Of a stretch of DNA of 35,592 bases, positions 21,531 through 28,122 are shown piece after piece (position 1 is the stretch's first letter; each line of letters starts with the position of its first letter). The notes beneath the pieces were generated by a model, which was not told where the DNA came from, ran no database searches, and saw nothing but the letters and a program-made list of their open reading frames with translations. Both the position numbers and the translations under genes were made by a program. This stretch comes from a virus: positions 1 through 35,592 of IMG/VR virus record IMGVR_UViG_3300036985_003579; one strand, given 5' to 3'.

Positions 21531-22228
21531 AATATCTTTAACTCCGGGTAGATTGTTTCGCGTTTTGGCTTGTAATAATTAGTTTGTGTTCGTTTAGCAA
21601 CATTGAATTTAACCGACTTCAATATTTGAGATGCTCCGTATGCTGCTTTTTGATTATCCTTGTAAAAAGATAACGCAGCGATTATGTCATCCTTGATAAC
21701 GCCTAATTTCACAAATTCATCAATTGCTATCATATCCTTAGATGTTGATGGATACCCTATCATAGTTTCAACAAGGTCAATCATTTTCTCAAATTCAGGA
21801 TTTTCCTTATTATTATTATCTTCGGTTAACTGATGGTTAATTGATGGATATGGTGCACTGGGGTTCACTAGGGTAGTGCACTGGGGTTCACTAGGTAGTG
21901 AACCAGGGTTCACTACCCCCTCCGCCACAGGTAGTGCACTGGGGTTCACTACCCCCATATATGGCGTTAATACCTGGTACATGTTACTTGTTGGATCACC
22001 GCGTTTATCCCACCGTTTTTCTCTGGTTATATTACCTGAACACTCAAGTTTTTCTAATAGGTTGATGATGTATCGTTTTCCTAATCTAGTTTTTCTTGAC
22101 AGTGTATCAATACTTGGCCAACAATGCCCCGTATCATTTGCGCTGTCCGCCAGTGCAAGGAGCAATAATAATTCAGATCCCTTTTGGTCTCCGTTTTCCC
22201 ACACCCACGACATAAGTTTAATACTCAT
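21527..22228 (-). CDS. Replication initiator protein (HTH_36-type, lambda O-like)
   Basis: A 233-residue protein, ATG 22228 with ribosome site GGAGG. Residues 1-85 form a winged helix-turn-helix of the HTH_36 type: SWVWENGDQKGSELLLLLAL, ADSANDTGHCWPSIDTLSRK, GKRYIINLLEKLE. Residues about 95-135 are a Pro/Asn/Ser-rich linker, VVNPSALP...VVNPGSLPSE...LVNPSAPYP, encoded by the iterons. The C-terminal domain (IDLVETMIGYPSTSKDMIAI ... ALSFYKDNQKAAYGASQILK) is DnaD/helicase-loader-like in layout. It should bind the repeats in its own gene and bring in the DnaB helicase encoded next. Confidence 0.82.
   Translation of the reverse strand: MSIKLMSWVWENGDQKGSELLLLLALADSANDTGHCWPSIDTLSRKTRLGKRYIINLLEKLECSGNITREKRWDKRGDPTSNMYQVLTPYMGVVNPSALPVAEGVVNPGSLPSEPQCTTLVNPSAPYPSINHQLTEDNNNKENPEFEKMIDLVETMIGYPSTSKDMIAIDEFVKLGVIKDDIIAALSFYKDNQKAAYGASQILKSVKFNVAKRTQTNYYKPKRETIYPELKIL
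21853..21951. repeat. Four iterons: probable replication origin inside the initiator gene
   Basis: The 18-base unit GTGCACTGGGGTTCACTA occurs at 21853-21870, 21876-21893 and 21934-21951, and a variant (GTGAACCAGGGTTCACTA) at 21898-21915. Steps are 23, 22 and 36 bases, so three units lie about two helical turns apart. Each unit is a near palindrome; the variant has perfect 7-base arms. An AT-rich stretch (about 21800-21850) lies beside them and could be the unwinding element. The layout matches lambda ori within gene O. Confidence 0.8.
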
Positions 22229-22249
22229 ACTTACCTCCGTTAATTAGAA

Positions 22250-22310
22250 CTCCCCTTCCAGTGAGTGAGCACCGAAAGGGGAAATTCGATTTGTCAGGCC
22301 GATCTCACTA
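22250..22310 (-). ncRNA. Structured 5' leader, element 3: two crossing helices
   Basis: Arm A 22250-22259 pairs with A' 22274-22283 (10 bp). Arm C 22259-22265 can pair with C' 22304-22310 (7 bp; the base at 22259 is shared between the two). As in the other two leaders, C/A positions on the + strand become G-U pairs in - strand RNA, and A ends 22 bases before the ATG at 22228. No B helix is found, so this is a shorter, H-type pseudoknot-like version and the least certain of the three. Confidence 0.4.
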
Positions 22311-22321
22311 TCAGCATAATC

Positions 22322-22330
22322 ATTATAACA
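22322..22330 (-). promoter_or_regulatory. Extended -10 promoter for the initiator/helicase operon
   Basis: TGTTATAAT on the - strand (extended -10). No good -35 box is found 16-18 bases upstream, where the T-tract of a terminator lies. It would start transcripts at about 22315 and drive the initiator, helicase and small genes down to 18842. Confidence 0.55.
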
Positions 22331-22351
22331 TACATTTTGCCTCCGGTAATA

Positions 22352-22394
22352 AAACACCCCTTAAGCGTGTGGTGGCACGCCTAAGGGGATGTTT
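22352..22394 (-). terminator. Rho-independent terminator after the ParB/three-Cys gene
   Basis: Arms 22357-22369 and 22376-22388 form a 13-bp stem (one G-U in - strand RNA), extended by A-T pairs outside a one-base bulge, with a 6-base loop. On the - strand it is followed by TTTTATT. It lies 36 bases after the stop of the 22430-23653 gene and just before the next promoter. Confidence 0.85.
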
Positions 22395-22429
22395 ATATGA
22401 TAATACAAATCCACCAATTTGTAGGGACA

Positions 22430-23653
22430 TTATAATGCAATTGGATATTCTCGCAAAGGCCGGCAATTAGGTTTCCAATAGACCTTACACCCTCCATCAT
22501 GGGCTGCGTCCGTCAAACTCTTGACCCATTTATATTCTGGCTGCTTCTCCGGTTCTTGTGTACTCTTGCTTTGCGCGCCAATAATAACCCAATCAAGAAT
22601 TGAATAATCGCTAAACGTTATTTGTTCTAACATTGGTTCACAGGAAACAAACCGGACGCTGGCACTCACTTGACGCATCGCGTCTTCAGTAGGAGTTACC
22701 CTCACCTGCCTATCAACTGATGCGCCCACCCATGCGTTATTAGGAAACTGAATGCTTGTTAATCTACGCGGGTTCTTCGTCAGGAATATAAATATCCATT
22801 GCGGATTAGATTCAACGACTTTCATAACTTTACTAATCCACTCATTAGGAACCCATTCGCCAAACAGGTCTGCCATACTGCAAACAAACACTTTATTGCC
22901 TCCAGGTGAGTGCGGATCTGGATTGGTGTTCTTTGGTGCGGATAGTCTGTCTTCGTTGAACGTTGGATCAAACCCGTTAGGATTGAACCTATTTGCAATG
23001 TCCCGGGCGTAGCAATAAGTACACCCATAATTGCATCCGGTTACCGGATTCCATGACCAGTTTGCCCATTCTATATTGTCATTAGTGCGGTTGAATTGTG
23101 AAGTAGACTCGCGAGGAGGATACTCTATTTTCTTTTCTGGCTTCCCAATATTCGCCGTTTGCATCTCGTAGACTGTTCCGTTGCGCTCAACTAGTTTTGG
23201 TTCAGATTCGTATCTTGGAGAATTCCAAGATACATTGTTGCGCAATTCATCTACTAAATGATTGCTCACCTTGCACCTTCTGGCAATCTCGCTGTCACTC
23301 CATTTATTCCATTCTGGATCATTCAGCGCCCTCTCAACGGATCGTCTTTTGTCATAATTAGAGCGTCTCATTCCATGGTCATTGTTCGCTCCAAGAGAAT
23401 ACAGGATTGCGTCTCTTAGCCCGCCATTGCGAACATCAGCGTCAATCTCTTGCCTCTTTGCAACTTTAGCGGCATTTACTCTGTGCCACCCATCGGCCAG
23501 GTAATATGCGTTGTTTTCGCGGAACACTATCACAGGTGGGAACACCGCATTGGCTACCATGTCATTCGCATATTCTTGAATGATGTTTGAATCAAGAACG
23601 GTTCTGGGCTGCGCTTGTGGATCCATCGTTATGTTATTAATTTGTATTTTCAA
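22430..23653 (-). CDS. ParB-like domain fused to three-Cys radical-SAM-type protein (Gp37/Gp68, DUF5131)
   Basis: A 407-residue two-domain protein. Residues 1-145 are ParB/Srx-like: ITMDPQAQPRTVLDSNIIQE, FPPVIVFRENNAYYLADGWH with the DGWHR motif (54-58), and a helix-turn-helix-like SDSEIARRCKVSNHLVDELR. Residues about 190-407 are the phage Gp37/Gp68 (DUF5131) domain: WSWNPVTGCNYGCTYCYARD with a CX3CX2C cluster at C207, C211 and C214, then VFVCSMADLFGEWVPNEWI, FLTKNPRRL, VSCEPMLEQI and WVIIGAQS. The cluster is the one that binds a 4Fe-4S centre in radical-SAM enzymes. It is coupled by ATGA to tcmP (23650-23653), the usual partner. Substrate and reaction are unknown. Confidence 0.85.
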   Translation of the reverse strand: MKIQINNITMDPQAQPRTVLDSNIIQEYANDMVANAVFPPVIVFRENNAYYLADGWHRVNAAKVAKRQEIDADVRNGGLRDAILYSLGANNDHGMRRSNYDKRRSVERALNDPEWNKWSDSEIARRCKVSNHLVDELRNNVSWNSPRYESEPKLVERNGTVYEMQTANIGKPEKKIEYPPRESTSQFNRTNDNIEWANWSWNPVTGCNYGCTYCYARDIANRFNPNGFDPTFNEDRLSAPKNTNPDPHSPGGNKVFVCSMADLFGEWVPNEWISKVMKVVESNPQWIFIFLTKNPRRLTSIQFPNNAWVGASVDRQVRVTPTEDAMRQVSASVRFVSCEPMLEQITFSDYSILDWVIIGAQSKSTQEPEKQPEYKWVKSLTDAAHDGGCKVYWKPNCRPLREYPIAL

Positions 23654-24543
23654 TTCTCAACTCCATGTAAAACACAATGACATTCATGACAAATTGCGAT
23701 TACCTTCTCTGGATAATAAGATAAGTGGTGGCACTCGGACACTTTTTCTGTTCCGCACTTCTCGCATATGCCATTGCTCCTTTCAATAGCGATTTCTTTT
23801 AGCGAAGACACAAATAAATTCGGTTGATCCATGTTTGTGCGTTCCTTTTCTGTGTACGCAATTGTTCTGAATATTTCTTTTCCTTCGTTAGATTGTAGGT
23901 TATACATATTCAGCTTTTTCCATGTTGGATATTCTGTATAATTAGTCGCAAATAAAAAAGTCCATTGCCATTTGCCTTCTGGTCTTTGCACGAGCCAATT
24001 GCTTTTATCAATTCTATGAATAAAGTCTTGTAACGAGTTTCCGTTGCGCTTAATAGCCGTAGCGGGACAGCGTATTAATATGTCCATTTTAGGCAAATGT
24101 TTTGATGCGTTAGACAGCATATCAAAATTTGGAATACCGTTTGGGTCTGCATAAATTAGACCATATGAATACCTAGGAATACTTTTTATTATTTGTGGCA
24201 ATATTATCGCATTGTCTCCGGTATAAACGGTATGAGAATTGGCAAACTGTACCGCCGCTTTCAGGTATATTGTGTTGCCTGGTTCTATCTCAATAAATGA
24301 CGCAGAATATTTCATTTTATCTTGTATCTCTTGTAAGAATATTACAGGGGATCCCGGACAACCCTCCATGACATTGCTGCCGTCGCCGGCATACAGATCA
24401 ATATAATAAAATATTTGGGGTGCCCACTTATGCTTCGTTATAACTGACTTAACAATTGAAATTTGGGTATCAATTACGCACTTGAACCCAGCTTGTTTGT
24501 TCACCGTGCAAGTACTGTGGCCGATATTATTGTCTTTTGGCAT
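23650..24543 (-). CDS. tcmP: TcmP-like three-Cys-motif partner protein with C-terminal HNH-like zinc domain
   Basis: A 297-residue protein. Residues 15-245 resemble TcmP: KCVIDTQISIVKSVITKHKW, then YYIDLYAGDGSN (47-57, like motif I of SAM-dependent methyltransferases), SFIEIEPGN, VYTGDNA and LIYADPNGIPNF (129-140, a DPxG-like catalytic site). TcmP is named for its constant pairing with three-Cys radical-SAM proteins, which is exactly the neighbour here. Residues 255-297 add a zinc/HNH-like module: C260, C263, ECHHL (H272, H273) and ICHECH (C285, C288). It is the first gene after promoter 24675, with a structured leader. Confidence 0.78.
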   Translation of the reverse strand: MPKDNNIGHSTCTVNKQAGFKCVIDTQISIVKSVITKHKWAPQIFYYIDLYAGDGSNVMEGCPGSPVIFLQEIQDKMKYSASFIEIEPGNTIYLKAAVQFANSHTVYTGDNAIILPQIIKSIPRYSYGLIYADPNGIPNFDMLSNASKHLPKMDILIRCPATAIKRNGNSLQDFIHRIDKSNWLVQRPEGKWQWTFLFATNYTEYPTWKKLNMYNLQSNEGKEIFRTIAYTEKERTNMDQPNLFVSSLKEIAIERSNGICEKCGTEKVSECHHLSYYPEKVIAICHECHCVLHGVEN

Positions 24544-24564
24544 CCGTCCTCCTGGTAAAACAAA

Positions 24565-24667
24565 ACCCCGCCAACTTGCATTTTGCCTTACGTGTTCAGC
24601 GATCGGCAGTTCTATGCAAATTGACGGGGTGTTGTGGGCAAATTAAAAACTGCCTCGATCACTGAAC
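24565..24667 (-). ncRNA. Structured 5' leader, element 2: three crossing helices
   Basis: Arms on + coordinates: A 24565-24580, B 24582-24587, C 24594-24610, A' 24615-24630, B' 24637-24642, C' 24649-24667. A/A' gives 16 bp with two G-U pairs in - strand RNA (C/A on the + strand), B/B' 6 bp, C/C' 17 bp with one G-U pair and a two-base bulge. The order A-B-C-A'-B'-C' is the same as in element 1, but the sequences are unrelated. C' starts at the predicted transcription start, and A ends 22 bases before the tcmP ATG. Confidence 0.6.
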
Positions 24668-24674
24668 TACCTAT

Positions 24675-24703
24675 ATTATAACATCATATCTGCACATAAT
24701 CAA
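24675..24703 (-). promoter_or_regulatory. Promoter for the tcmP/three-Cys operon
   Basis: On the - strand: TTGATT (-35, 24698-24703), 17-base spacer, TATAAT (-10, 24675-24680) preceded by TGT (extended -10). It overlaps the end of the gene at 24684-24884. Confidence 0.7.
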
Positions 24704-24884
24704 CAATCACTTTCAGCGCAATATCATAATCGTCAGGCTCAAGGTTCCAACTTGTAAGGTAACTTTTAGCGCGTTCATAGTCGCGATAACTGTGCGATTG
24801 GTGACGGATGCCTAATTGGTGACACAGCCACACCGCGCGATGTTCAATCGGTAATACTTTTTCGTCTGCGATTAGGTTTATCAC
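24684..24884 (-). CDS. Small early protein, 66 residues, unknown
   Basis: GTG start at 24884 overlapping the previous stop by GTGA. The product (HRAVWLCHQLGIRHQSHSYR, then YERAKSYLTSWNLEPDDYD, VIVDYVQI) is helical with no known motif. Its 3' end overlaps the promoter at 24675-24703. Coupling to the upstream gene supports translation; the function is unknown. Confidence 0.6.
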   Translation of the reverse strand: MINLIADEKVLPIEHRAVWLCHQLGIRHQSHSYRDYERAKSYLTSWNLEPDDYDIALKVIVDYVQI

Positions 24885-25054
24885 GCCGGCACCTCAAAGT
24901 ACCAATAATGCTGGTAATTCCACACCCGCCCAGGCTCCTTGTCAAACTTGTGCCTGAACATTTTTGCTGCGCTGTCCTCGTTCGCGTGGCTGACAACATA
25001 GAACTTGACGTCGCGGGGAAGTTGGAACACGTTGTCAACTTTTATAATTTCCAT
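24881..25054 (-). CDS. Small early protein, 57 residues, unknown
   Basis: ATG 25054 overlaps the stop of the pentapeptide-repeat gene by one base (TAATG), and the stop at 24881 overlaps the next start (GTGA). The product MEIIKVDNVFQLPRDVKFYV, then VSHANEDSAAKMFRHKFDKE and WNYQHYWYFEVPA has alternating strands and a helix. No family is recognised. Coupling at both ends makes it a credible gene. Confidence 0.6.
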   Translation of the reverse strand: MEIIKVDNVFQLPRDVKFYVVSHANEDSAAKMFRHKFDKEPGRVWNYQHYWYFEVPA

Positions 25055-25671
25055 TAGTAATTCTCCGCTTCAATGCGTGTGAGGAAGAAATGGATACCGC
25101 CGCCGCACTCTTCCCACCGATCATCGTTCCACTCGTCACAGGTAACTCGTTTTCCAACCTCATAAATAAAATTATCGTTGTGGTTTGAAAAACCCTGCGC
25201 GACCGGTTTATCACCGTCCCAAATCTCGATAACATCGGCAAACTCACAGCGGCATTTGCGCCCCGTTGCATTTGACCGTTTTGCTTCTGGAGGAATGCTG
25301 ATTTTACAGACGAGATTTTTTGACAGTTTTTTCCACCCTGTTTTGGTCTCGTCTGTTGCTATCGTTGTCGTGCCAATAACGATGGCTGGTATATTTTTGG
25401 CACCCCTCAGGTCGGCACCCCTCAGGTCGGCCCTTTCCAGGTCGGCCCTTTCCAGGTCGGCACCCCTCAGGTCGGCATTCCTCAGGTCGGCCCTTTCCAG
25501 GTCGGCCTCCCTCAGGTCGGCCTCCCTCAGGTTGGCACCCCTCAGGTAGGCATTCGTCAGGTCGGCCTCCCTCAGGTTGGCACCCATCGCGAAGGCGCGG
25601 CTACCTTCTGGATTATTCTGCAACCACAAAAGGTGTTTTTCAATCACAACTTTCAATTCGTCGTTTGTCAT
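25054..25671 (-). CDS. Pentapeptide-repeat protein with C-terminal DUF5758-like domain
   Basis: A 205-residue protein. Residues about 30-92 consist of A-[DN]-L-x-x pentapeptides (ANLREADLTNAYLRGANLRE, then ADLERADLRNADLRGADLER), about 12 units forming a right-handed beta-helix. Residues 120-205 (CKISIPPEAKRSNATGRKCR, then EVGKRV, then CGGGIHFFLTRIEAENY) match the DUF5758 layout, with the GIHFF-x-TR-x-EA end. Related repeat proteins can mimic DNA or bind gyrase, but here the role is unknown. A hairpin at 25681-25709 lies upstream and its arm includes the ribosome site. Confidence 0.8.
   Translation of the reverse strand: MTNDELKVVIEKHLLWLQNNPEGSRAFAMGANLREADLTNAYLRGANLREADLREADLERADLRNADLRGADLERADLERADLRGADLRGAKNIPAIVIGTTTIATDETKTGWKKLSKNLVCKISIPPEAKRSNATGRKCRCEFADVIEIWDGDKPVAQGFSNHNDNFIYEVGKRVTCDEWNDDRWEECGGGIHFFLTRIEAENY
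25395..25590. repeat. 15-bp tandem DNA repeats encoding pentapeptides
   Basis: Imperfect CAGGTCGGC[AC]... units of 15 bases, about 12 copies, in phase with the reading frame. The high DNA identity between units suggests recent copy-number change by slippage or unequal exchange. Confidence 0.85.
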
Positions 25672-25717
25672 TTTATTATTCCTGCCAGCCTATAATCCCG
25701 ACTGGCGGGGTATGTAG

Positions 25718-26089
25718 TTAAATCTTACGAATACTTACTGAGGGTAATCCCTCTGACCTGGCCGACTTTAGCTGCGGTATCACAGCCATCATGCCCTCGA
25801 GCAGTTTGCCGTCCCATGACACTCGTGGCTTGGACCATACGGCCATGAGATTAGCGCCTCTGACAGTGGCACCTTCTTTCAGCACCTCATCCTTGACCTT
25901 CTGTTCCCAAAATAGGATATTCTGCGCAACGGCCTCGCCTTTCATCTGGAACTCGTAATCGATATCAGCAATCTCGGCTCGGATCTCCGGTGTCAATATC
26001 AGGTCGATCTGTTCCTGCTTCTGGATACCGAGGAGCGCCTGCGCTGACTGGAACTCAGCTAACTCGTTGAGCAATCGAATTGCGCTCAT
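25718..26089 (-). CDS. RecT-associated phage protein, unknown
   Basis: A 123-residue protein coupled to the annealing-protein gene by ATGA. The first part is helical (LLNELAEFQSAQALLGIQKQ, then EIRAEIADIDYEFQ). The second part (GATVRGANLMAVWSKPRVSW, then DGKLLEGM, then SARSEGLPSVSIR) has the G-x-[ST]-V-[RK]-G ... [KR]-x-RVSWD-x-K-x-LEG pattern that I know from small phage genes near recombination genes. Exact role unknown; an accessory or inhibitor of nuclease in recombination is possible from position. Confidence 0.6.
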   Translation of the reverse strand: MSAIRLLNELAEFQSAQALLGIQKQEQIDLILTPEIRAEIADIDYEFQMKGEAVAQNILFWEQKVKDEVLKEGATVRGANLMAVWSKPRVSWDGKLLEGMMAVIPQLKSARSEGLPSVSIRKI

Positions 26090-26883
26090 TTAGTTGCTCT
26101 TGATGCGATGATCGCCCTGGCAGCGGCGATCTTGTAGTTGCGGCTCGCAACCTGAACATCATCTTTGTCGGTCTTGTTTTTCTTTACCATGGCGTTGATC
26201 ATCAGCGCCAGTTTGTCGGTTGGCAGGTCGTTGTACAGCGTGCCCTCGCTGTTGGTCACCGTTACGGCCATGTCAATAGGCATCCCTGTGCCGGTATTGG
26301 TGCTGCTGGTGTCAGCGACTTCGCCGCCCAGGTCGATAGCCTCATCGAGGGCCTGGGTGACAGCTGGCGCGGGCAAGGCGGGCAAGTCGATAATGTCGCC
26401 GTCCTGATTGACGTCGGCGCCCAATTCCTCCGGTGTGTAAACTGCCGCTCCCATAAAAATATCAGGGGTAAACCATCTCACACCGTTGGACATTGCCCTG
26501 GCAAATAACATATTGCGTGGGAACTTGTCCAGGTTCTTGGTGCCTGCCTTCTTCGCGTCCTCCAGGTTGAAGGTTGAGGTGCCAATATCTTTTCCATTCT
26601 GAAGGAATGTAATCGAGCATTCCTTGTCGCTCATTGCGTTTACCTTGTAATCGTATTTCCCGCCGCCCTTGACGGCAGCCGCCATCAGGTTCGCGCCGAC
26701 CGAGGGCTTCCCCTGGATAATATAGACGCCCGTCATGCTTGCGAACGGGCCGAATCCCATCTCTGATCCAGCCATAATTTTTACAAGGGCCTGAGCTGCA
26801 TCATGGGTATCGGTGAAAAACCCTGATTTGGCCATTGCTGTCGCCGCTGTCGACATATCCGAAATTGTCATGCTCTTATCCAT
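26086..26883 (-). CDS. Phage RecT-like single-strand annealing protein
   Basis: The start is set at ATG 26883, which follows AAGGAG; an in-frame upstream ATG overlaps the previous gene by 83 bases. The product has 265 residues. The core AAQALVKIMAGSEMGFGPFA, SMTGVYIIQGKPSVGANLMA, CSITFLQNG, FNLEDAKKAG, KFPRNMLFARAMSNGVRWF, TPDIFMGAAVYTPEEL is the signature of RecT-type phage recombinases. They coat single strands and anneal homologous DNA. The C-terminal third is a linker plus a helical domain (KLALMINAMVKKNKTDKDDV). No matching exonuclease gene is seen beside it. Confidence 0.82.
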   Translation of the reverse strand: MDKSMTISDMSTAATAMAKSGFFTDTHDAAQALVKIMAGSEMGFGPFASMTGVYIIQGKPSVGANLMAAAVKGGGKYDYKVNAMSDKECSITFLQNGKDIGTSTFNLEDAKKAGTKNLDKFPRNMLFARAMSNGVRWFTPDIFMGAAVYTPEELGADVNQDGDIIDLPALPAPAVTQALDEAIDLGGEVADTSSTNTGTGMPIDMAVTVTNSEGTLYNDLPTDKLALMINAMVKKNKTDKDDVQVASRNYKIAAARAIIASRATK

Positions 26884-27139
26884 TACAATGCTCCTTATCC
26901 CATAGTTCCTGCCACATCCTGCGGCAGGTTGATTCGCACAGCATCGCCTCGTCGCCAATACGGCGCGCCTCAGCGTGCTTTGTTTCCTCGTCGACCCTCT
27001 TCCCCCTGATCGACTGCCAGTACATTTTCCATACTGCAGCGGTAGCGGCCTCTGCGGCGATTATTGCCGGGGTCGCGCACGCGACACTCTTGATCAGGTT
27101 CACTTCTGTTTGCTCCTTCATCATATCCCACGCATTCAT
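26876..27139 (-). CDS. Small early protein, 87 residues, unknown
   Basis: ATG 27139 in ATGA overlap with the previous gene; its end overlaps the annealing-protein start by 8 bases. The product (MNAWDMMKEQTEVNLIKSVA, IIAAEAATAAVWKMYWQSIR, then ESTCRRMWQELWDKEHCNG) is helical, with an Ala-rich middle that could be an amphipathic or weak membrane segment. No family recognised. Confidence 0.55.
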   Translation of the reverse strand: MNAWDMMKEQTEVNLIKSVACATPAIIAAEAATAAVWKMYWQSIRGKRVDEETKHAEARRIGDEAMLCESTCRRMWQELWDKEHCNG

Positions 27140-27351
27140 ATCGCCACCACCGGTCGCATGTCAGCGGCTGCCTGTTCGCGTCGCTCGTACCAGCGCGTCA
27201 CGTCCCGACCGCAGGCCCGGCAGTAGACGTGGTCGGCCTGGTCATCTATCACGTCACCGGCGATAAACCTGATACTGCCCGTAACGTCGAAGGCCAGCCG
27301 ATCAGCTGGGTGTTGGCATTTCTGTGCGTATAACATGAATTTAGCGCTCAT
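27136..27351 (-). CDS. Small early zinc-ribbon-like protein
   Basis: The start is set at ATG 27351, preceded by GGGGGAG; the product has 71 residues. MSAKFMLYAQKCQHPADRLA is followed by strands and DHVYCRACGRDVTRWYERRE. C-x-H near the N-terminus and C-x2-C near the C-terminus could bind one zinc ion. No specific family. It overlaps the next gene by ATGA. Confidence 0.6.
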   Translation of the reverse strand: MSAKFMLYAQKCQHPADRLAFDVTGSIRFIAGDVIDDQADHVYCRACGRDVTRWYERREQAAADMRPVVAI

Positions 27352-27580
27352 GGTATATTCTCCCCCGCCTGCTGTGTTTATACTCAAAATCCTGAGTTGC
27401 CTCAGGTGTGATTGCCTCTGGCGTCCAAAGCATTCTATCTGCCATGGCTTGCGCCATAACGGCGTCAAAATTATTGTCGTCTGGATGGCACATAAGGTTG
27501 TTATCCATTTGTTGGATAGTTACAACCTCAAATCCAGACGCTTTTGCGATTATTTCCAATTGCTCCGCCGATAATTTCAT
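27341..27580 (-). CDS. Small early protein, 79 residues, unknown
   Basis: The most likely start is ATG 27580, which has AAAGGA 10 bases upstream; in-frame ATGs at 27613 and 27679 have poorer ribosome sites. The product MKLSAEQLEIIAKASGFEVV, then CHPDDNNFDAVMAQAMADRM and EYKHSRRGRIYHER is helical with a basic tail. Its 3' end overlaps the next gene by 11 bases. Function unknown. Confidence 0.5.
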   Translation of the reverse strand: MKLSAEQLEIIAKASGFEVVTIQQMDNNLMCHPDDNNFDAVMAQAMADRMLWTPEAITPEATQDFEYKHSRRGRIYHER

Positions 27581-27680
27581 TTCAATATCCTTTTGATAAT
27601 TTGTCTGTCTCATTAAATATACGCCGTTTAGGTGCGCCGGTATAGTGACATTACGCTTAATTATGGCGCAGAATGTCATA

Positions 27681-28067
27681 TTAGCTATTATAATTATTTA
27701 GATAATCGATAAATGCCCTTGCATACTCTCGATCAAAAATAGCTAGCCTTAAATTACAGCTTTGGCACAAAAGACCCCTTACATTTCCAGTAGAATGATT
27801 GTGGTCAACTTCCAAATCTTGCCATTTTTCGCAACCGCATATCAGGCATTTGCCGTTTTGATTATTTACCATATCTTCGAAAATTTGTGGATCAACCCCA
27901 TATCTGTATTTTCTGTTTCTTTCGAGGGGCGTCATGGGGTTGCCCTTGTTGTATACCCTGGATCTGCTCCCTTCAGGATAAAACGTCTCCTCGTATTCGT
28001 CCGAAGATACGCCGTGCTTTTTCATAAAAAGATATTTTTTATTTCGTTCATACCCAGTTCTTGACAT
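27681..28067 (-). CDS. HNH endonuclease, recombination endonuclease VII-like
   Basis: The start is set at ATG 28067 (MSRTGYERNKKY), which follows GAGGAG; the product has 128 residues. The domain RYGVDPQIFEDMVNNQNGKC, LICGC, DLEVDHNHSTGNVRGLLCQS, CNLRLAIFD is the endonuclease VII signature, with zinc ligands C74, C77, C101 and C104 and the active-site DH at 88-89 and H91. T4 endonuclease VII resolves branched DNA; smaller phage relatives may nick or be mobile. It is the first gene of the early - strand operon, downstream of the promoter at 28094-28122. The window thus holds two HNH genes and a TcmP-linked HNH module. Confidence 0.87.
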   Translation of the reverse strand: MSRTGYERNKKYLFMKKHGVSSDEYEETFYPEGSRSRVYNKGNPMTPLERNRKYRYGVDPQIFEDMVNNQNGKCLICGCEKWQDLEVDHNHSTGNVRGLLCQSCNLRLAIFDREYARAFIDYLNNYNS

Positions 28068-28093
28068 ATTATTCTCCTCTGATAATTTGTAAT

Positions 28094-28122
28094 ATAGTAA
28101 CACATGTTAGTTATATAGTCAA
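28094..28122 (-). promoter_or_regulatory. Putative promoter of the leftmost early operon
   Basis: On the - strand: TTGACT (-35, 28117-28122), 17-base spacer, TACTAT (-10, 28094-28099). The -35 matches consensus in five of six bases. It would drive the endonuclease VII-like gene and following genes. Confidence 0.5.

Noticed and set aside
21876-22247. + strand frame opposite the initiator gene
   Set aside because: It is the mirror of the iteron-rich initiator gene; no ribosome site and no family pattern.
25395-25590. Regular short repeats that could suggest a CRISPR array
   Set aside because: Units are 15 bases without spacers and encode pentapeptides in frame.
25681-25709. Hairpin between the RecT-associated gene and the pentapeptide gene as a terminator
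   Set aside because: No T-run follows on the - strand and the stem has an A-C mismatch in that RNA; it is more likely incidental or affects the ribosome site.
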